Positions 44,289-54,453 of a stretch of DNA of 64,000 nt are shown here, one piece after another; the stretch's first letter is position 1, and every line of letters begins with the position of its first letter. The stretch comes from Bacteroidota bacterium. Its GTDB lineage: Bacteria > Bacteroidota > Bacteroidia > NS11-12g > UBA9320. Below the pieces are notes generated by a model that was given only the letters and a program-made list of their open reading frames with translations, was not told the DNA's origin and made no database searches. The position numbers and the translations under genes were made by a program. The stretch lies in assembly GCA_016124755.1 (NCBI GenBank), contig WGNA01000005.1, positions 62,001 through 126,000 on the forward strand, read 5' to 3'.

Positions 44289-45794
44289 ATGAGTGAATCT
44301 CAAACTGCCTCACTGGAGTCGATCCAGAATTTTGAAGGCAAATACCCCAAGCAACTTTGGTCATTGTTTTTCTCCGAAATGTGGGAACGTTTCTGTTTCT
44401 ATGGAATGCGGGGAATGCTCACCTTTTTTATGGTGTATAAAATGGGTATGGAAAAAGAAACGGCCAACCTTCAATATGGTGCGACGCAAGCTTGGGTTTA
44501 TGCATTCACCTTCATTGGAGGAATGTTCGCTGATAAAATTCTCGGGTTTAAAAAATCCCTGTTTTGGGGCGGTATTTTAATGATTGCCGGTAGCATCATC
44601 CTTGCTATCGACCCAAATGCTTTCTTTTTTCTTGGCATCAGCTTTCTGATCGTTGGTACCGGATTCTTTAAGCCGAACATATCATCCATGGTAGGTCAGC
44701 TTTATAAAAAAGGGGATCATCGGAGAGATGCCGGATTCTCACTTTTTTATTCTGGTATCAACACCGGAGCCTTGCTCGGTGGTATTCTGATGATTGGTGT
44801 TGGAAAAGGTGAAATTTTCAGTTCGGTGATTCCTGAAAATGCGCGTTGGAATGTTGCCTTCGGATTGGTTGCTGTGGTAATGCTTATCAGTTTGTTAACC
44901 TTCGCGTTTACCCGAAAAAATCTGGGGCCGATCGGAGATACTCCCATTGATTACGAAAAAGAAAAACAGAAAAAGTGGTATGTGTACGCCGTATATATAG
45001 GTGCTCTTGCCTGTATACCGATCATCGTTAACATGGTATCCCACACAAAATATACGGATTACTTCATGTATTTTATCGGGCCATTTAGTGTCGCCTATTT
45101 GATCTTTGAGATGACCAGACTCGACAGGGCTTCGAATATGAAACTTCTTGCCGCTTTGGTTTTTATCGTCTTCTCAAGTTTATTCTGGGCCATCTTCGAA
45201 CAAGCCGGCGGATCACTGAGTCTTTACGCTGCTGAACACTTAGACAGAGGATCGTTTAATCTGGATCCCAATATTGTGAACAACTCATCCAATTCGCTTT
45301 TCGTAATCATTTTTGCTCCGATCATCGGTTTGCTCTGGCTGTGGTTAAACAAGTATAAAATTGAGCCCAACAGTGTGGTGAAATTCGGAATCGGATTTAT
45401 TCTTCTCGGAGCCGGTTTCTATATTTTCGGTGCCAATAAAATGTTTGCGACAAGTGGTGTAGCCATGCTCGACATTTTTGCACTGGGATATCTGATCGTC
45501 ACGTTTGGTGAAATCTCCCTCTCTCCCATCGGATTATCTCTAATGACAAAGTTGGCCACGCCCAAACTTCAGGGTTTTATGATGGGAATGTGGTTTCTCG
45601 CAAGTGCCTACGGACAATACGTTGCCGGATTATTCGGTGCATCGATTTCACCGGCAGAAACCGCAACTCCAATGGAAAAACTCGAAGTGTACTCGAGCGG
45701 TTATCAGCAATTTGCTCTTTATGCTTTGATCGCCGGGGTAGTTGTTATCGCCATTTCACCATTAGTGAGAAAGCTGATGGGAGACGTAAAGTAG
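44289..45794 (+). CDS. Proton-coupled oligopeptide transporter (POT/PTR2), second of pair
   Basis: 501 residues, about 14 helices. EMWERFCFYGMRGML carries the ExxERFxxYG proton-site motif; GTGFFKPNISSMVG is the second signature. It starts 50 bp after the first copy and shares its transcript direction, so the two are probably co-expressed. Compared with the first copy it lacks the long insertion in the middle. Two paralogues in tandem may differ in peptide preference. Confidence 0.93.
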   Translation: MSESQTASLESIQNFEGKYPKQLWSLFFSEMWERFCFYGMRGMLTFFMVYKMGMEKETANLQYGATQAWVYAFTFIGGMFADKILGFKKSLFWGGILMIAGSIILAIDPNAFFFLGISFLIVGTGFFKPNISSMVGQLYKKGDHRRDAGFSLFYSGINTGALLGGILMIGVGKGEIFSSVIPENARWNVAFGLVAVVMLISLLTFAFTRKNLGPIGDTPIDYEKEKQKKWYVYAVYIGALACIPIIVNMVSHTKYTDYFMYFIGPFSVAYLIFEMTRLDRASNMKLLAALVFIVFSSLFWAIFEQAGGSLSLYAAEHLDRGSFNLDPNIVNNSSNSLFVIIFAPIIGLLWLWLNKYKIEPNSVVKFGIGFILLGAGFYIFGANKMFATSGVAMLDIFALGYLIVTFGEISLSPIGLSLMTKLATPKLQGFMMGMWFLASAYGQYVAGLFGASISPAETATPMEKLEVYSSGYQQFALYALIAGVVVIAISPLVRKLMGDVK

Positions 45795-45984
45795 TATTTT
45801 ACTTCTGGTATAATCAAAGGATGAAGCCGTAAAATGCCCGAACAAACGATAATACGTTCAGGTAGTGAAAAGACTTTAATCTTATCAATTGTATCAGAAT
45901 CCCTTCAGACACCAGGTTTCATGAGCCAAATTAAGGGATGGTTATTTCTCTGAAGTCTATCCTGTAAAATGTGGCGGCTTGGAT

Positions 45985-45992
45985 TATTTTTG
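45985..45992 (+). promoter_or_regulatory. Bacteroidota -7 box (TATTTTTG) heading the polysaccharide locus
   Basis: A perfect TAnnTTTG, 17 bases before the ATG at 46010. The -33 element is not clear. The 215 bp before it (45795-46009) contain no gene and are the natural promoter region for the operon. Confidence 0.5.
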
Positions 45993-46009
45993 CCGCGTAT
46001 TGAAAGCTT

Positions 46010-46780
46010 ATGACAAACTATTCAATCAGATTCACCTTTCTGACCTTAATTTCATTGATGATTCTTTCTTCCTGTGGGGGCAAGATGATTTATTTTCAGA
46101 AGAAAAAAGAAAGCAAAAACGATTTCAGCCAGATTAAAGTTGCCCAACCCAATCAGGTACAAAATCACATTATTGAAGAAGGAGATGTACTTCAGATTCG
46201 GGTCTTCAGCGACGATAAAAATCTGATCGAAACTTTTAATAAGAATACGCTTGATGCTGAAAACTCCATAGTGGGTTATCAGGTTCAGAATGATGGTTCC
46301 ATATTTATTCCCTTCGCCGGAAACGTATTTGTAAAAGGGTTAACAATGAATTCAGCTGAAAAGAGTCTGAGAGATACTCTTTCATATTTTACGAAAATTC
46401 CAAATCTTGTTCTTGACCTCGTTGCATTTAAAGTTACCGTTTTAGGTTCTGTAAATAAAGCCGGATCGGTGTTGGTGCCAACCGATAATGCATCCATTAT
46501 TGATGTGCTTGCATTAACCGGCGACCTCACAGAATTTGGTAACCCAAACCAGATTAAAGTTATTCGCCAGAAGGGAGTTGATAAGGAAATACACATTTTG
46601 GATTTGTCTGACATTGACGTTTTCAGTGATTCTTTTTATTACGTTCAGAGCAACGACATTATCTATGTAGAACCTTTAAAGAGAAGGTTTGTAAAAGAGA
46701 ACGTTTCGTATATATCAATCTTTGCCACTTTACTAAATACTGCGGTTCTTATTAACTACAGAATAGCTCTCACCAAATGA
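46010..46780 (+). CDS. Polysaccharide export lipoprotein (Wza-like)
   Basis: 256 residues. Lipoprotein signal (LISLMILSSC, Cys about 22), Poly_export domain (about 55-130: IIEEGDVLQIRVFSDD, QNDGSIFIPFAGNVFVKG), one SLBB domain (about 140-200: VTVLGSVNKAGSVLVP, then IDVLALTGDL), and a C-terminal hydrophobic helix (SIFATLLNTAVLINY) matching Wza's outer-membrane helix. It forms the outer-membrane exit for the polymer. It is shorter than Wza (one SLBB instead of two or three). The stop overlaps the wzc-like gene (ATGA). Confidence 0.92.
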   Translation: MTNYSIRFTFLTLISLMILSSCGGKMIYFQKKKESKNDFSQIKVAQPNQVQNHIIEEGDVLQIRVFSDDKNLIETFNKNTLDAENSIVGYQVQNDGSIFIPFAGNVFVKGLTMNSAEKSLRDTLSYFTKIPNLVLDLVAFKVTVLGSVNKAGSVLVPTDNASIIDVLALTGDLTEFGNPNQIKVIRQKGVDKEIHILDLSDIDVFSDSFYYVQSNDIIYVEPLKRRFVKENVSYISIFATLLNTAVLINYRIALTK

Positions 46781-49272
46781 CAAGTAAGCCAGCGATTGCC
46801 TCGCCGATTGATGAAGAATCATCGTCAGGTCTTAATATCAAATCCATTTTTATAATTGTTCGTGTTTATTGGCACTTATTCGCCATATCCATTCTGATTT
46901 GTTTGGGTATTGCTTTTCTGATAAATCGCTATCAAACTCCGAAATATGTGATCAAATCACAGTTGCTCCTCAGCAATGAAGAAGCCGGAATGGAGGGAAT
47001 GGATATTCTTGGAGTTCAGAATTTCGGTTCTGCATACAGCCCGTGGGATCCAACATTTATTAATGATAAAATACAGATCATTAAATCTAAAGGCTTTATT
47101 ACTCCGGTAATTGAAAAATTAGGTTTAACCGAAAAGTATTTCCAGCAAGGAGATGTTAAAGTTAGTGAGTTGTATGATGAATCTCCGATAAAGGTTAAGG
47201 TTACCAAATTTCAGGGATTAAACGACGGCCTGAAACTCATTCTGGATTTTAAGAAAAACAGCGTAGACGTTACAGTTGAAAGTGGATACAATGAGAACTT
47301 TAATTTCTCTTGTCAAAAAGGAAAAATCTTCAAGAATAAATATCTGTCCTTTCAGGTAGAGATTTCCAAATTGTACACCGATGTAAAAAAAGAAAACTGG
47401 GAATCTCTGATCGGAAAAAAGTTTGAGTACACTTACTCACCTCTTCCAACCGAAGTAAAATCATATTCCAAAAGTCTTGACATCGATAAAATCGAACAAA
47501 CAAAAGCACTTGAGCTTAGCATTACCGTTGAAAATGTAAATAAAGGAAAAGACTTTCTTAATGAAATAGGGAACTCATTTGTTCAAAAAGGTCTTGAAGA
47601 TAAAAACCAATCCTTTGAAAAAAGTCTCGAGTTTATCCGGGGTGAACTGGAGTCGGTTGAGTTGAATTTATCACTAATCGAAGGTCAGATTACTCAGTTC
47701 AAAGAGGATCATCGAATAATATCCATTCAGGAACAAACAAATACCCTTATCGGGGAAGCATCCACAGTTGAAACGGAAAAATACAAGCAACAACTGTTAG
47801 TTGAAAGTATCAACAGTCTTAATAAATACCTCAATACACATGAAGATCTTTCTTCTGTAGCGCCAGCTACTTTCGGTATTACAGAACCTCTGTTGGTGAC
47901 GTATCTGCAGGAAGTTTCGAAGGCGTACAATAATTTTAAGGCTACAGAAAATTCCTTCACACCACAGTCGAACAAATACAAAAACGAAAAAGCCCTTCTT
48001 GAACAAGCCAAATCAACATTATTGGAAAACGCCAATAATATGAAGAAGCAGTCTATCAAAATTTTGGAAGAGTATGAATCCAGAATCCATCAATTTGATG
48101 AACGTTTGGCCAGAATTCCAAAGATTGAAAGAACCATGGCCGGCTTGCTTCGTCAGAAAAATGTTCAGGAGAATATTTACATAATGCTCCTGGGGAAGAA
48201 AACAGAATTTGAGATCGCCAAGTCTGGAAATAAAAGTGATTATTCCATATTGAATCCCGCATTTGTAGACGAACAAAAGTCTCCGAGAAAGCGAAACAAT
48301 TATTTGATGTCGGTGGTGATCGGATTGATCTTACCCGCTATTTATATCTTTTTGAAAATTTTCCTAGACACTAAGGTTAGAAGCCGTGAGCAAATTGAAG
48401 AAAGATCCGGAGTTCCGTTCTTAGCAGCCATTCCTCACCACTCGGGTGAATCGCAGCTTGTGTTTGAGAACAACTCTAAGTCGGTTACCGCTGAGGCCTA
48501 TCGAAATTTACGAACCTCGATAGATTATATGTTGAAGACGGATAACCGTGCGGAGAAAAAGTCGAAGGTGATTCTGGTAACTTCCACCATTAGCGGGGAA
48601 GGAAAGACCTTTTGTACCATGAACATCGCGAACGTATTGAGTATTTCAGGAAACAAGGTTGTGATTCTCGGACTCGATCTCAGAAAGCCCAAACTGCATC
48701 TTGAATTCAATATCGACAATACCATTGGTCTGAGTAACTACCTTATTGGCAGAGCAACGTACGAACAGATTATTCACCCGACGCAGATTGATAATATTGA
48801 AATTATTCCCTCCGGGCCGATTCCTCCAAACCCATCCGAATTAATTCTCAGCGAACAAATGTCTAATCTGCTTGAAGAATTGAAACAGGTTTATGATTTC
48901 ATCTTATTAGATACTGCTCCGTTGGGTCTTATAACAGACGCGGTGGACTTGATGAAACAAAGTGATCTGTGTATCTATATCATGCGCGAAGGATTTACCA
49001 ATGTGAACTCAATTGACTTCCTGAACGAATTCTACGAAAATAAAAACGTCCGCAATATGGGTGTCGTTCTCAACGACAGCACGTTCTCTGGAATTAAGTA
49101 CGGTTACGGTTACAACTATGGCTATGGTTATGGCTACGGTTACGGTTACGGCTACGGTTATGGATACGGTTACGGTTACGGTTATGGTTATGGCTATTAT
49201 GCAGAAGACCGCGAACCTCAGAAATCGTTGTTCAGCCGGTTAATTGGTAACCTTTTTAAAACAAAGAAATAA
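46777..49272 (+). CDS. Wzc-type polysaccharide co-polymerase with tyrosine autokinase and Tyr-Gly tail
   Basis: 831 residues. Wzz domain between two membrane helices (about 33-52 and 508-528), with a long periplasmic coiled coil. BY-kinase domain at about 575-765: Walker A ISGEGKT (about 603-610), Walker A' VVILGLDLRKP, Walker B FILLDTAPLG. The C-terminus has the tyrosine cluster that BY-kinases autophosphorylate, here extended to 34 residues of alternating Tyr-Gly (775-808, 18 Tyr), then 23 residues rich in Lys and Arg. It controls chain length and export with the Wza-like lipoprotein. No dedicated phosphatase is seen nearby. Confidence 0.95.
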   Translation: MTSKPAIASPIDEESSSGLNIKSIFIIVRVYWHLFAISILICLGIAFLINRYQTPKYVIKSQLLLSNEEAGMEGMDILGVQNFGSAYSPWDPTFINDKIQIIKSKGFITPVIEKLGLTEKYFQQGDVKVSELYDESPIKVKVTKFQGLNDGLKLILDFKKNSVDVTVESGYNENFNFSCQKGKIFKNKYLSFQVEISKLYTDVKKENWESLIGKKFEYTYSPLPTEVKSYSKSLDIDKIEQTKALELSITVENVNKGKDFLNEIGNSFVQKGLEDKNQSFEKSLEFIRGELESVELNLSLIEGQITQFKEDHRIISIQEQTNTLIGEASTVETEKYKQQLLVESINSLNKYLNTHEDLSSVAPATFGITEPLLVTYLQEVSKAYNNFKATENSFTPQSNKYKNEKALLEQAKSTLLENANNMKKQSIKILEEYESRIHQFDERLARIPKIERTMAGLLRQKNVQENIYIMLLGKKTEFEIAKSGNKSDYSILNPAFVDEQKSPRKRNNYLMSVVIGLILPAIYIFLKIFLDTKVRSREQIEERSGVPFLAAIPHHSGESQLVFENNSKSVTAEAYRNLRTSIDYMLKTDNRAEKKSKVILVTSTISGEGKTFCTMNIANVLSISGNKVVILGLDLRKPKLHLEFNIDNTIGLSNYLIGRATYEQIIHPTQIDNIEIIPSGPIPPNPSELILSEQMSNLLEELKQVYDFILLDTAPLGLITDAVDLMKQSDLCIYIMREGFTNVNSIDFLNEFYENKNVRNMGVVLNDSTFSGIKYGYGYNYGYGYGYGYGYGYGYGYGYGYGYGYGYYAEDREPQKSLFSRLIGNLFKTKK
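49099..49200 (+). repeat. Hexanucleotide repeat encoding the Wzc Tyr-Gly tail
   Basis: 17 units, mostly TAYGGN (TACGGT, TATGGC and variants), with one TACAAC unit and a final TATTAT. Units are 6 bases, so slippage adds or removes Tyr-Gly without shifting the frame. Synonymous variation between units shows the array is not freshly expanded. Confidence 0.9.
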
Positions 49273-49274
49273 TG

Positions 49275-49309
49275 TTGCATAACACTAAAACGAGTAACTT
49301 TGCTACTCG
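49275..49309 (+). promoter_or_regulatory. Internal promoter with palindromic operator over the -7 box
   Basis: TTG (49275-49277), 17-base spacer, TAACTTTG (49295-49302, perfect). The -7 box lies inside the inverted repeat CGAGTA (49291-49296)-N7-TACTCG (49304-49309). It sits 66 bases before the regulator's GTG. Binding of a dimer there would block initiation. No T tract follows, so it is not a terminator. Confidence 0.65.
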
Positions 49310-49374
49310 AAAATGTAACTCAAGTGGCGAAGCTGTATTCCATTATCAGTTAGCCGAATTTCTACCGATTAATA

Positions 49375-49917
49375 GTGCTGGATTCTCTCATCACTTCTAA
49401 AACCAGGATCAAGCTTTTGCTGCGATTGTTTCTTAACCCCGACACAAGAGGTTATTTAAGAGGGCTCGCAGAAGAATTTAGTGAAAGTACGAATTCGGTG
49501 AGAACCGAACTCAACCGACTGGAAGATGCCGGGCTTCTCGAAAGCTCAACCTCGGGCAACCGAAGATATTATAAAGCAAATGTTCTGCATCCGCTTTTTC
49601 CCGAGTTGCGAAACATTTTGCACAAAGTCACCGGAATAGATCAGATCATTCAACGGGTTGTTAAACGACTGGGTGGTTTGGATAAGGTTTATTTAACCGG
49701 TCAACTTGCAAGCGGATCCGATTCAAATTTGATTGATCTGGTACTCATTGGTGAAAAGATCGATCAGCATTACCTTCATGATTTGTGTGAAAAAGCTTCC
49801 GAAATGGTAAAGCGGAGAATCAGAACTCTCAGTTTTAACCGGGAAGAGTTTGACACCTGGCAATCGGAATGGAATCAAAAACTATTATTGCTCTGGTCTT
49901 CAGACGAAAATAATTAA
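49375..49917 (+). CDS. Winged-helix regulator with a degenerate nucleotidyltransferase-like domain
   Basis: 180 residues from GTG 49375. Residues 1-80 are a winged helix ([40 protein letters not shown], then [13 protein letters not shown]). Residues 95-175 look like a nucleotidyltransferase fold: [20 protein letters not shown] parallels GSxxxGxxxxxSDIDL but lacks the first catalytic Asp, so transferase activity is doubtful. Genes of this design recur in Bacteroidota polysaccharide loci between wzc and the sugar genes as I recall them. A promoter with a palindrome over its -7 box stands just upstream, suggesting self-regulation. Confidence 0.8.
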   Translation: MLDSLITSKTRIKLLLRLFLNPDTRGYLRGLAEEFSESTNSVRTELNRLEDAGLLESSTSGNRRYYKANVLHPLFPELRNILHKVTGIDQIIQRVVKRLGGLDKVYLTGQLASGSDSNLIDLVLIGEKIDQHYLHDLCEKASEMVKRRIRTLSFNREEFDTWQSEWNQKLLLLWSSDENN

Positions 49918-49937
49918 GAACTTATTTCTCGATAAAT

Positions 49938-51227
49938 ATGAAACAATCTAAATCCTACAAAATCTCTGTAATCGGTTTGGGGTATGTAGGTCTGCCTCTC
50001 GCTGTTGAATTTGCTAAAAAGTTCAATGTAGTTGGTTTCGACATCAACCAGGAAAGAGTGAAGTCTTTGCAATCCGGCACAGACCGCACTCTGGAAGTTA
50101 CCTCCGAAAATCTGTTGTCTGTACTTAAAGAAAAGTCGGAAGGGAATGGCCTGCTTTGTACCTGGCAACTTGAGGACATCGCAGATTCAAACATTTATAT
50201 CATTACAGTACCAACGCCTGTTGACGAAAACCACAGACCTGATCTTACGCCACTTGTAAAAGCAAGTGAAACGGTTGGCAAGGTGCTCTCTCAGGGTGAT
50301 ATTGTTATTTACGAATCAACTGTTTATCCGGGAGCGACAGAGGAAGATTGTATTCCTGTACTGGAAAGAGCCAGTGGTTTAGTCTTCAATAAAGACTTCT
50401 ATGTTGGTTATTCTCCGGAAAGAATTAATCCGGGAGATAAGGAACATACCGTTACCAAAATTAAAAAGGTTACCTCCGGTTCAACTCCAGAGATCGGAAA
50501 AGAAGTAGATGATCTTTATTCCACCATCATTGTTGCCGGTACGCATCTGGCCCCATCGATCAAGGTTGCCGAAGCAGCAAAGGTTATTGAGAACAGTCAG
50601 CGTGATATCAACATTGCCTTCGTGAATGAATTGGCTAAAATATTCGGCCGAATGAATATTGATACTCATTCTGTACTCGAAGCTGCCGGAACCAAATGGA
50701 ATTTTCTTCCTTTCAAACCGGGGTTAGTTGGTGGTCATTGCATTGGCGTGGATCCATACTACCTCGCCCAAAAAGCTCAGGGAGTAGGCTATCATCCGGA
50801 AATTATTCTCGCTGGAAGACGACTCAACGACGGAATGGGTAAGTTCATTTCTGAGGAAGTTGTGAAACTCATGATTGGCAAAAATCTGCCGATTAAAGCG
50901 GCAAGAGTTCTGTTGCTCGGAATCACTTTTAAAGAAAATTGTCCGGATATCCGAAATACAAGAGTGATCGACATTGTTGACGAATTAAAAGATTTCGAAC
51001 TCAATGTTGATGTTTACGATCCATGGGCTGATCCGGGTGAAGTAGAACACGAATACGGTCTCACATTAAAAGATGCACCGGATACAAATGCTTACGAAGC
51101 GATTATTCTCGCTGTTGCACACAACGAATTCCTTGGTTTGGATTTAAACCAGTTCAAATCAGGTGATACGGTTGTGTATGACGTAAAAGGAATCCTTCCT
51201 AAAGATCAAATTGATAAACGATTGTAA
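49938..51227 (+). CDS. UDP-sugar 6-dehydrogenase (TviB/WbpA type)
   Basis: 429 residues. The NAD-binding [47 protein letters not shown], and the catalytic C268 in [13 protein letters not shown] are complete. It oxidises C6 of a UDP-hexose or UDP-N-acetylhexosamine to the uronic acid. The NHRPDLTPL wording is that of the UDP-GlcNAc/UDP-GalNAc dehydrogenases (WbpA, TviB) rather than Ugd, but the exact sugar cannot be fixed. It lies 20 bp after the regulator and 19 bp before the epimerase. Confidence 0.93.
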   Translation: MKQSKSYKISVIGLGYVGLPLAVEFAKKFNVVGFDINQERVKSLQSGTDRTLEVTSENLLSVLKEKSEGNGLLCTWQLEDIADSNIYIITVPTPVDENHRPDLTPLVKASETVGKVLSQGDIVIYESTVYPGATEEDCIPVLERASGLVFNKDFYVGYSPERINPGDKEHTVTKIKKVTSGSTPEIGKEVDDLYSTIIVAGTHLAPSIKVAEAAKVIENSQRDINIAFVNELAKIFGRMNIDTHSVLEAAGTKWNFLPFKPGLVGGHCIGVDPYYLAQKAQGVGYHPEIILAGRRLNDGMGKFISEEVVKLMIGKNLPIKAARVLLLGITFKENCPDIRNTRVIDIVDELKDFELNVDVYDPWADPGEVEHEYGLTLKDAPDTNAYEAIILAVAHNEFLGLDLNQFKSGDTVVYDVKGILPKDQIDKRL

Positions 51228-51246
51228 GCGTAAAAACCATTTTTCA

Positions 51247-52305
51247 GTGAAACTACTCATAACAGGAACGGCCGGTTTTATAGGATATCATCTCGTGGAG
51301 AAGATGATTGACATTCAGAACATAGAAATTATTGGACTGGATGTGATCAACGACTATTACGATGTTAACCTCAAGTTTGATCGACTAAAAAATCACGGAA
51401 TTGAAAAATCACAAATTGGTGATGGCAATCTCGTGCAAAGTAGCCGTTGGAACAATTACCGCTTTATTCGTCTTGACCTGATGAATAAATCTGCCCTGGA
51501 TGAGCTATTCCAAAATGAAGGATTTACACATGTCTGCAATTTAGCGGCTCAGGCCGGTGTGCGTTACAGTCTTGAAAATCCACAGGCTTACATCAATTCA
51601 AATATTCAGGGTTTTATAAATATTCTCGAAGCTTGTCGTCACAACAAGATTCAACATCTTACCTACGCAAGTTCTTCCAGTGTTTATGGCTTAAATGAAA
51701 CCATGCCCTTCTCGGTACATCACAATGTTGATCATCCGATTTCACTTTATGCCGCCAGTAAGAAAAGTAATGAGCTGATGGCACACACCTACAGCAAATT
51801 ATTTAATCTGCCTACAACCGGTTTGCGGTTCTTTACTGTTTACGGCCCTTGGGGAAGACCCGATATGGCGTTGTTTCTCTTTACGGAAGCAATGTTGAAA
51901 GGCAAACCCATTAAAGTATTTAATCACGGTAAGATGCGCCGGGATTTCACCTACGTGGCAGATATTGTTGAAGGAGTAAGCCGGGTAATTCAAACGACCG
52001 CATCACCCAACCCAGAATGGTCTGGAAAGGAACCGGATCCGGGAACCTCCGTAGCTCCTTACAGAGTTTACAACATCGGTAATAATAATCCGGTCGAATT
52101 GATGTCGTTTGTTGAGGCAATCGAGAATAAACTTGATATTGAAGCAGAGAAAGAATTTCTTCCCTTGCAATTGGGCGATGTACCCGAGACCAGCGCAGAT
52201 GTTTCTGACCTGGCCCGCGATATCGGATTTCAACCATCAACCTCCATCAACGAAGGAATAGATCAATTCATAGACTGGTATCTTTCTTATTACCATAAAA
52301 AATGA
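51247..52305 (+). CDS. UDP-glucuronate 4-epimerase-like NAD-dependent epimerase
   Basis: 352 residues from GTG 51247. A TTG frame at 51211 overlaps the preceding gene and is rejected. SDR signatures: [15 protein letters not shown] (GxxGxxG), [20 protein letters not shown], and catalytic YAASKKSNE. The AAQAGVRYS and [12 protein letters not shown] wording is that of GAE/LpsL-type UDP-glucuronate 4-epimerases, giving UDP-galacturonate. With the preceding dehydrogenase it supplies uronic acids. It could also act on a UDP-N-acetyl uronate. Stop overlaps neuB (ATGA). Confidence 0.9.
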   Translation: MKLLITGTAGFIGYHLVEKMIDIQNIEIIGLDVINDYYDVNLKFDRLKNHGIEKSQIGDGNLVQSSRWNNYRFIRLDLMNKSALDELFQNEGFTHVCNLAAQAGVRYSLENPQAYINSNIQGFINILEACRHNKIQHLTYASSSSVYGLNETMPFSVHHNVDHPISLYAASKKSNELMAHTYSKLFNLPTTGLRFFTVYGPWGRPDMALFLFTEAMLKGKPIKVFNHGKMRRDFTYVADIVEGVSRVIQTTASPNPEWSGKEPDPGTSVAPYRVYNIGNNNPVELMSFVEAIENKLDIEAEKEFLPLQLGDVPETSADVSDLARDIGFQPSTSINEGIDQFIDWYLSYYHKK

Positions 52306-53300
52306 TTGAACTGATTGCAGAAATCGGTCAGGCGCACGAAGGAAGTCTGGGTATTGCGCATTCTTACATCGATGCTCTGGCAAAAACCGGCATCGATGCA
52401 ATTAAATGGCAAACACATATTGCGGAAGCCGAAAGTTCAGCATTTGAAGAATTCAGAGTGCCGTTTTCATACGAGGATAAAAAACGTATCGACTACTGGC
52501 GAAGAATGGAATTCACCGAAGAGCAGTGGCAAGGGTTAAAAGATCATTGCGAAGAAAAAGGTTTGGAATTTATGAGTTCTCCTTTTTCATGTGAAGCAGT
52601 AAAACTTCTGGAACGCCTCGGTGTAAAGCGATATAAAATTGGTTCTGGTGAAGTCACCAATCATTTGATGCTTGAACAAATCGCACGAACCGGAAAACCC
52701 ATTATCCTGTCTTCCGGTATGAGTTCATTGCGGGAACTGGAAGCTACCATTGCACTTCTAAAACCGTTTGGTAATGAATTGTCGGTTTTGCAATGCACAA
52801 CCAGTTACCCTACAGCTCCCGAAGATTGGGGATTAAATGTTATTGAAGAACTAAAATCCAGATTCGGATTAAAAGTTGGTTTCAGCGATCACTCGGGTGA
52901 TATTTATGCATGTTTGGCTGCCGCTTCCGTTGGCGCAGACATTTTGGAATTTCATGCCGTTTTCAGCAAAGAAATATTTGGTCCGGATTCTAAAGCTTCC
53001 TTAACCATGGACCAGATTTCCTCTCTGGTTAACGGGGTAAGGCAAATTGAAACAGCCCGGAAAAGCTCAATTGACAAAAGCAGTAATGAGCGATTCACCA
53101 AACTGAAATCTATTTTCGAAAAAACCCTTTCATTAAATCAGGATTGTAAAGCCGGAATGGTAATCACGGTTGATTTGCTGGAAGGTAAAAAACCCAGTGG
53201 GATGGGAATTCCAGCTTCAGAATTCCGGTCTGTATTAGGAAAAACCCTTGTTACAGACAAGGCTAAGTGGGATTTTCTGTTGCCGTCTGATATTAATTGA
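52302..53300 (+). CDS. neuB: N-acetylneuraminate synthase family protein
   Basis: 332 residues. TIM barrel with [65 protein letters not shown] and EFHAVF. A C-terminal SAF-like domain of about 60 residues follows ([13 protein letters not shown]). It condenses ManNAc (or a related sugar) with phosphoenolpyruvate. KIGSGE agrees with NeuB, whereas PseI and LegI more often read KIASFE, and no Pse or Leg genes are found in the window. Neighbours neuC and neuA complete the route. Confidence 0.9.
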   Translation: MIELIAEIGQAHEGSLGIAHSYIDALAKTGIDAIKWQTHIAEAESSAFEEFRVPFSYEDKKRIDYWRRMEFTEEQWQGLKDHCEEKGLEFMSSPFSCEAVKLLERLGVKRYKIGSGEVTNHLMLEQIARTGKPIILSSGMSSLRELEATIALLKPFGNELSVLQCTTSYPTAPEDWGLNVIEELKSRFGLKVGFSDHSGDIYACLAAASVGADILEFHAVFSKEIFGPDSKASLTMDQISSLVNGVRQIETARKSSIDKSSNERFTKLKSIFEKTLSLNQDCKAGMVITVDLLEGKKPSGMGIPASEFRSVLGKTLVTDKAKWDFLLPSDIN

Positions 53301-53301
53301 T

Positions 53302-54453
53302 ATGAGAAAAATCTGTGTAGTTGTTACTGCCCGCCCTTCTTACAGCAGAGTAAAAACAGTTTTAAAAGCAATACAGGAGCACCCTGAACTGGAGTTGCAA
53401 CTTGTAATTGCCGCATCTGCTCTGCTCGACAGATATGGCTCCGCTGTAAATTATATTCAAAACGACGGATTCGAAATTTCCGCAAAAGTTTTCAATGTAC
53501 TGGAAGGTGAAAATCTTACCGCAGCGGCGAAAACAACCGGGATCGGAATACTCGAACTTTCTACCGTGTTCGACAACCTGCGTCCCGATATGGTAGTAAC
53601 CGTCGCGGATCGTTTCGAAACCATTGCAACGGCTATTTCCGCTTCATATATGAATATTCCTCTTGTGCATATTCAGGGCGGCGAGGTCACCGGCAACATA
53701 GATGAAAAGGTTCGCCATTCGATTACCAAACTTTCGGATTATCATTTTGTAGCTTCCAACGATGCCTATGAACGGGTAATTAAGTTGGGGGAAGATCCGG
53801 AAACAGTTTTCAATACCGGTTGCCCGTCGATTGATCTGGCAGAAATGGTAATGCAGAAACCGGAATTAGGATTCGATCCGTATGTGAAATATGGAGGCGT
53901 GGGATTCACTCCCGACCTATCCAAAGGCTACGTTGTAGTGATGCAACATCCGGTTACAACCGAATATCAAAACAGCAGAAAACACATCATGGAAACCCTT
54001 CATGCTGTTGAAGATTTGGGCTTACCGGTTCTGATGTTCTGGCCGAATGTTGACGCCGGAGCTGATGGCACTTCTGCCGGAATCCGGTCTTTCCGCGAAT
54101 CGCATAATCTCTCCAATTTCCATTTTTTCAAGAACATGGATGGAGAGGATTTTCTGCGACTTCTGGTAAACAGCAAAGCGCTTATCGGTAATTCCAGCGT
54201 AGGAATACGAGAATGTGCCTATTTAGGTGTTCCGGTAGTAAACATCGGATCTCGACAAAACCGCAGAGCTCGCGGAAATAATGTGATTGATGTCGATTAC
54301 GACGCATCACAAATTAAAGCCGCTATCAATAAATGGCTGGTTTCTGAAAGACCTCAGCCTTCAGAAGTTTATGGAGGTGGAAATGCAGGTGAAAACATTG
54401 CTTCATTATTGGCAACGCTTCCACCGGTCTTCAGCAAAACCATAACGTATTAA
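53302..54453 (+). CDS. neuC: UDP-N-acetylglucosamine 2-epimerase, hydrolysing (NeuC type)
   Basis: 383 residues from ATG 53302, one base after the neuB stop codon; an in-frame TTG upstream is rejected. Signatures: VVVTARPSYSRVKTVL, VVTVADRFETIATAI, HIQGGEVTGNIDEKVRHSIT, and GNSSVGIRECAYLGVPVVN. The RPSYSR and GEVTGNIDE forms differ from WecB (RPNFMK, HVEAGIRS) and are those of hydrolysing enzymes, which release ManNAc and UDP. Its product is the NeuB substrate. If the substrate is a diacetamido sugar, it would be a LegG-like enzyme. Confidence 0.9.
   Translation: MRKICVVVTARPSYSRVKTVLKAIQEHPELELQLVIAASALLDRYGSAVNYIQNDGFEISAKVFNVLEGENLTAAAKTTGIGILELSTVFDNLRPDMVVTVADRFETIATAISASYMNIPLVHIQGGEVTGNIDEKVRHSITKLSDYHFVASNDAYERVIKLGEDPETVFNTGCPSIDLAEMVMQKPELGFDPYVKYGGVGFTPDLSKGYVVVMQHPVTTEYQNSRKHIMETLHAVEDLGLPVLMFWPNVDAGADGTSAGIRSFRESHNLSNFHFFKNMDGEDFLRLLVNSKALIGNSSVGIRECAYLGVPVVNIGSRQNRRARGNNVIDVDYDASQIKAAINKWLVSERPQPSEVYGGGNAGENIASLLATLPPVFSKTITY

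Noticed and set aside
49099-49200. Frameshifting phase-variation tract at the end of the wzc-like gene
   Set aside because: The unit is six bases, so changes in number keep the frame; only length tuning is possible.
49291-49309. Transcription terminator after the wzc-like gene
   Set aside because: The stem is followed by AAAATG and not by a T tract, and a perfect -7 box lies inside it, so promoter/operator is the better reading.
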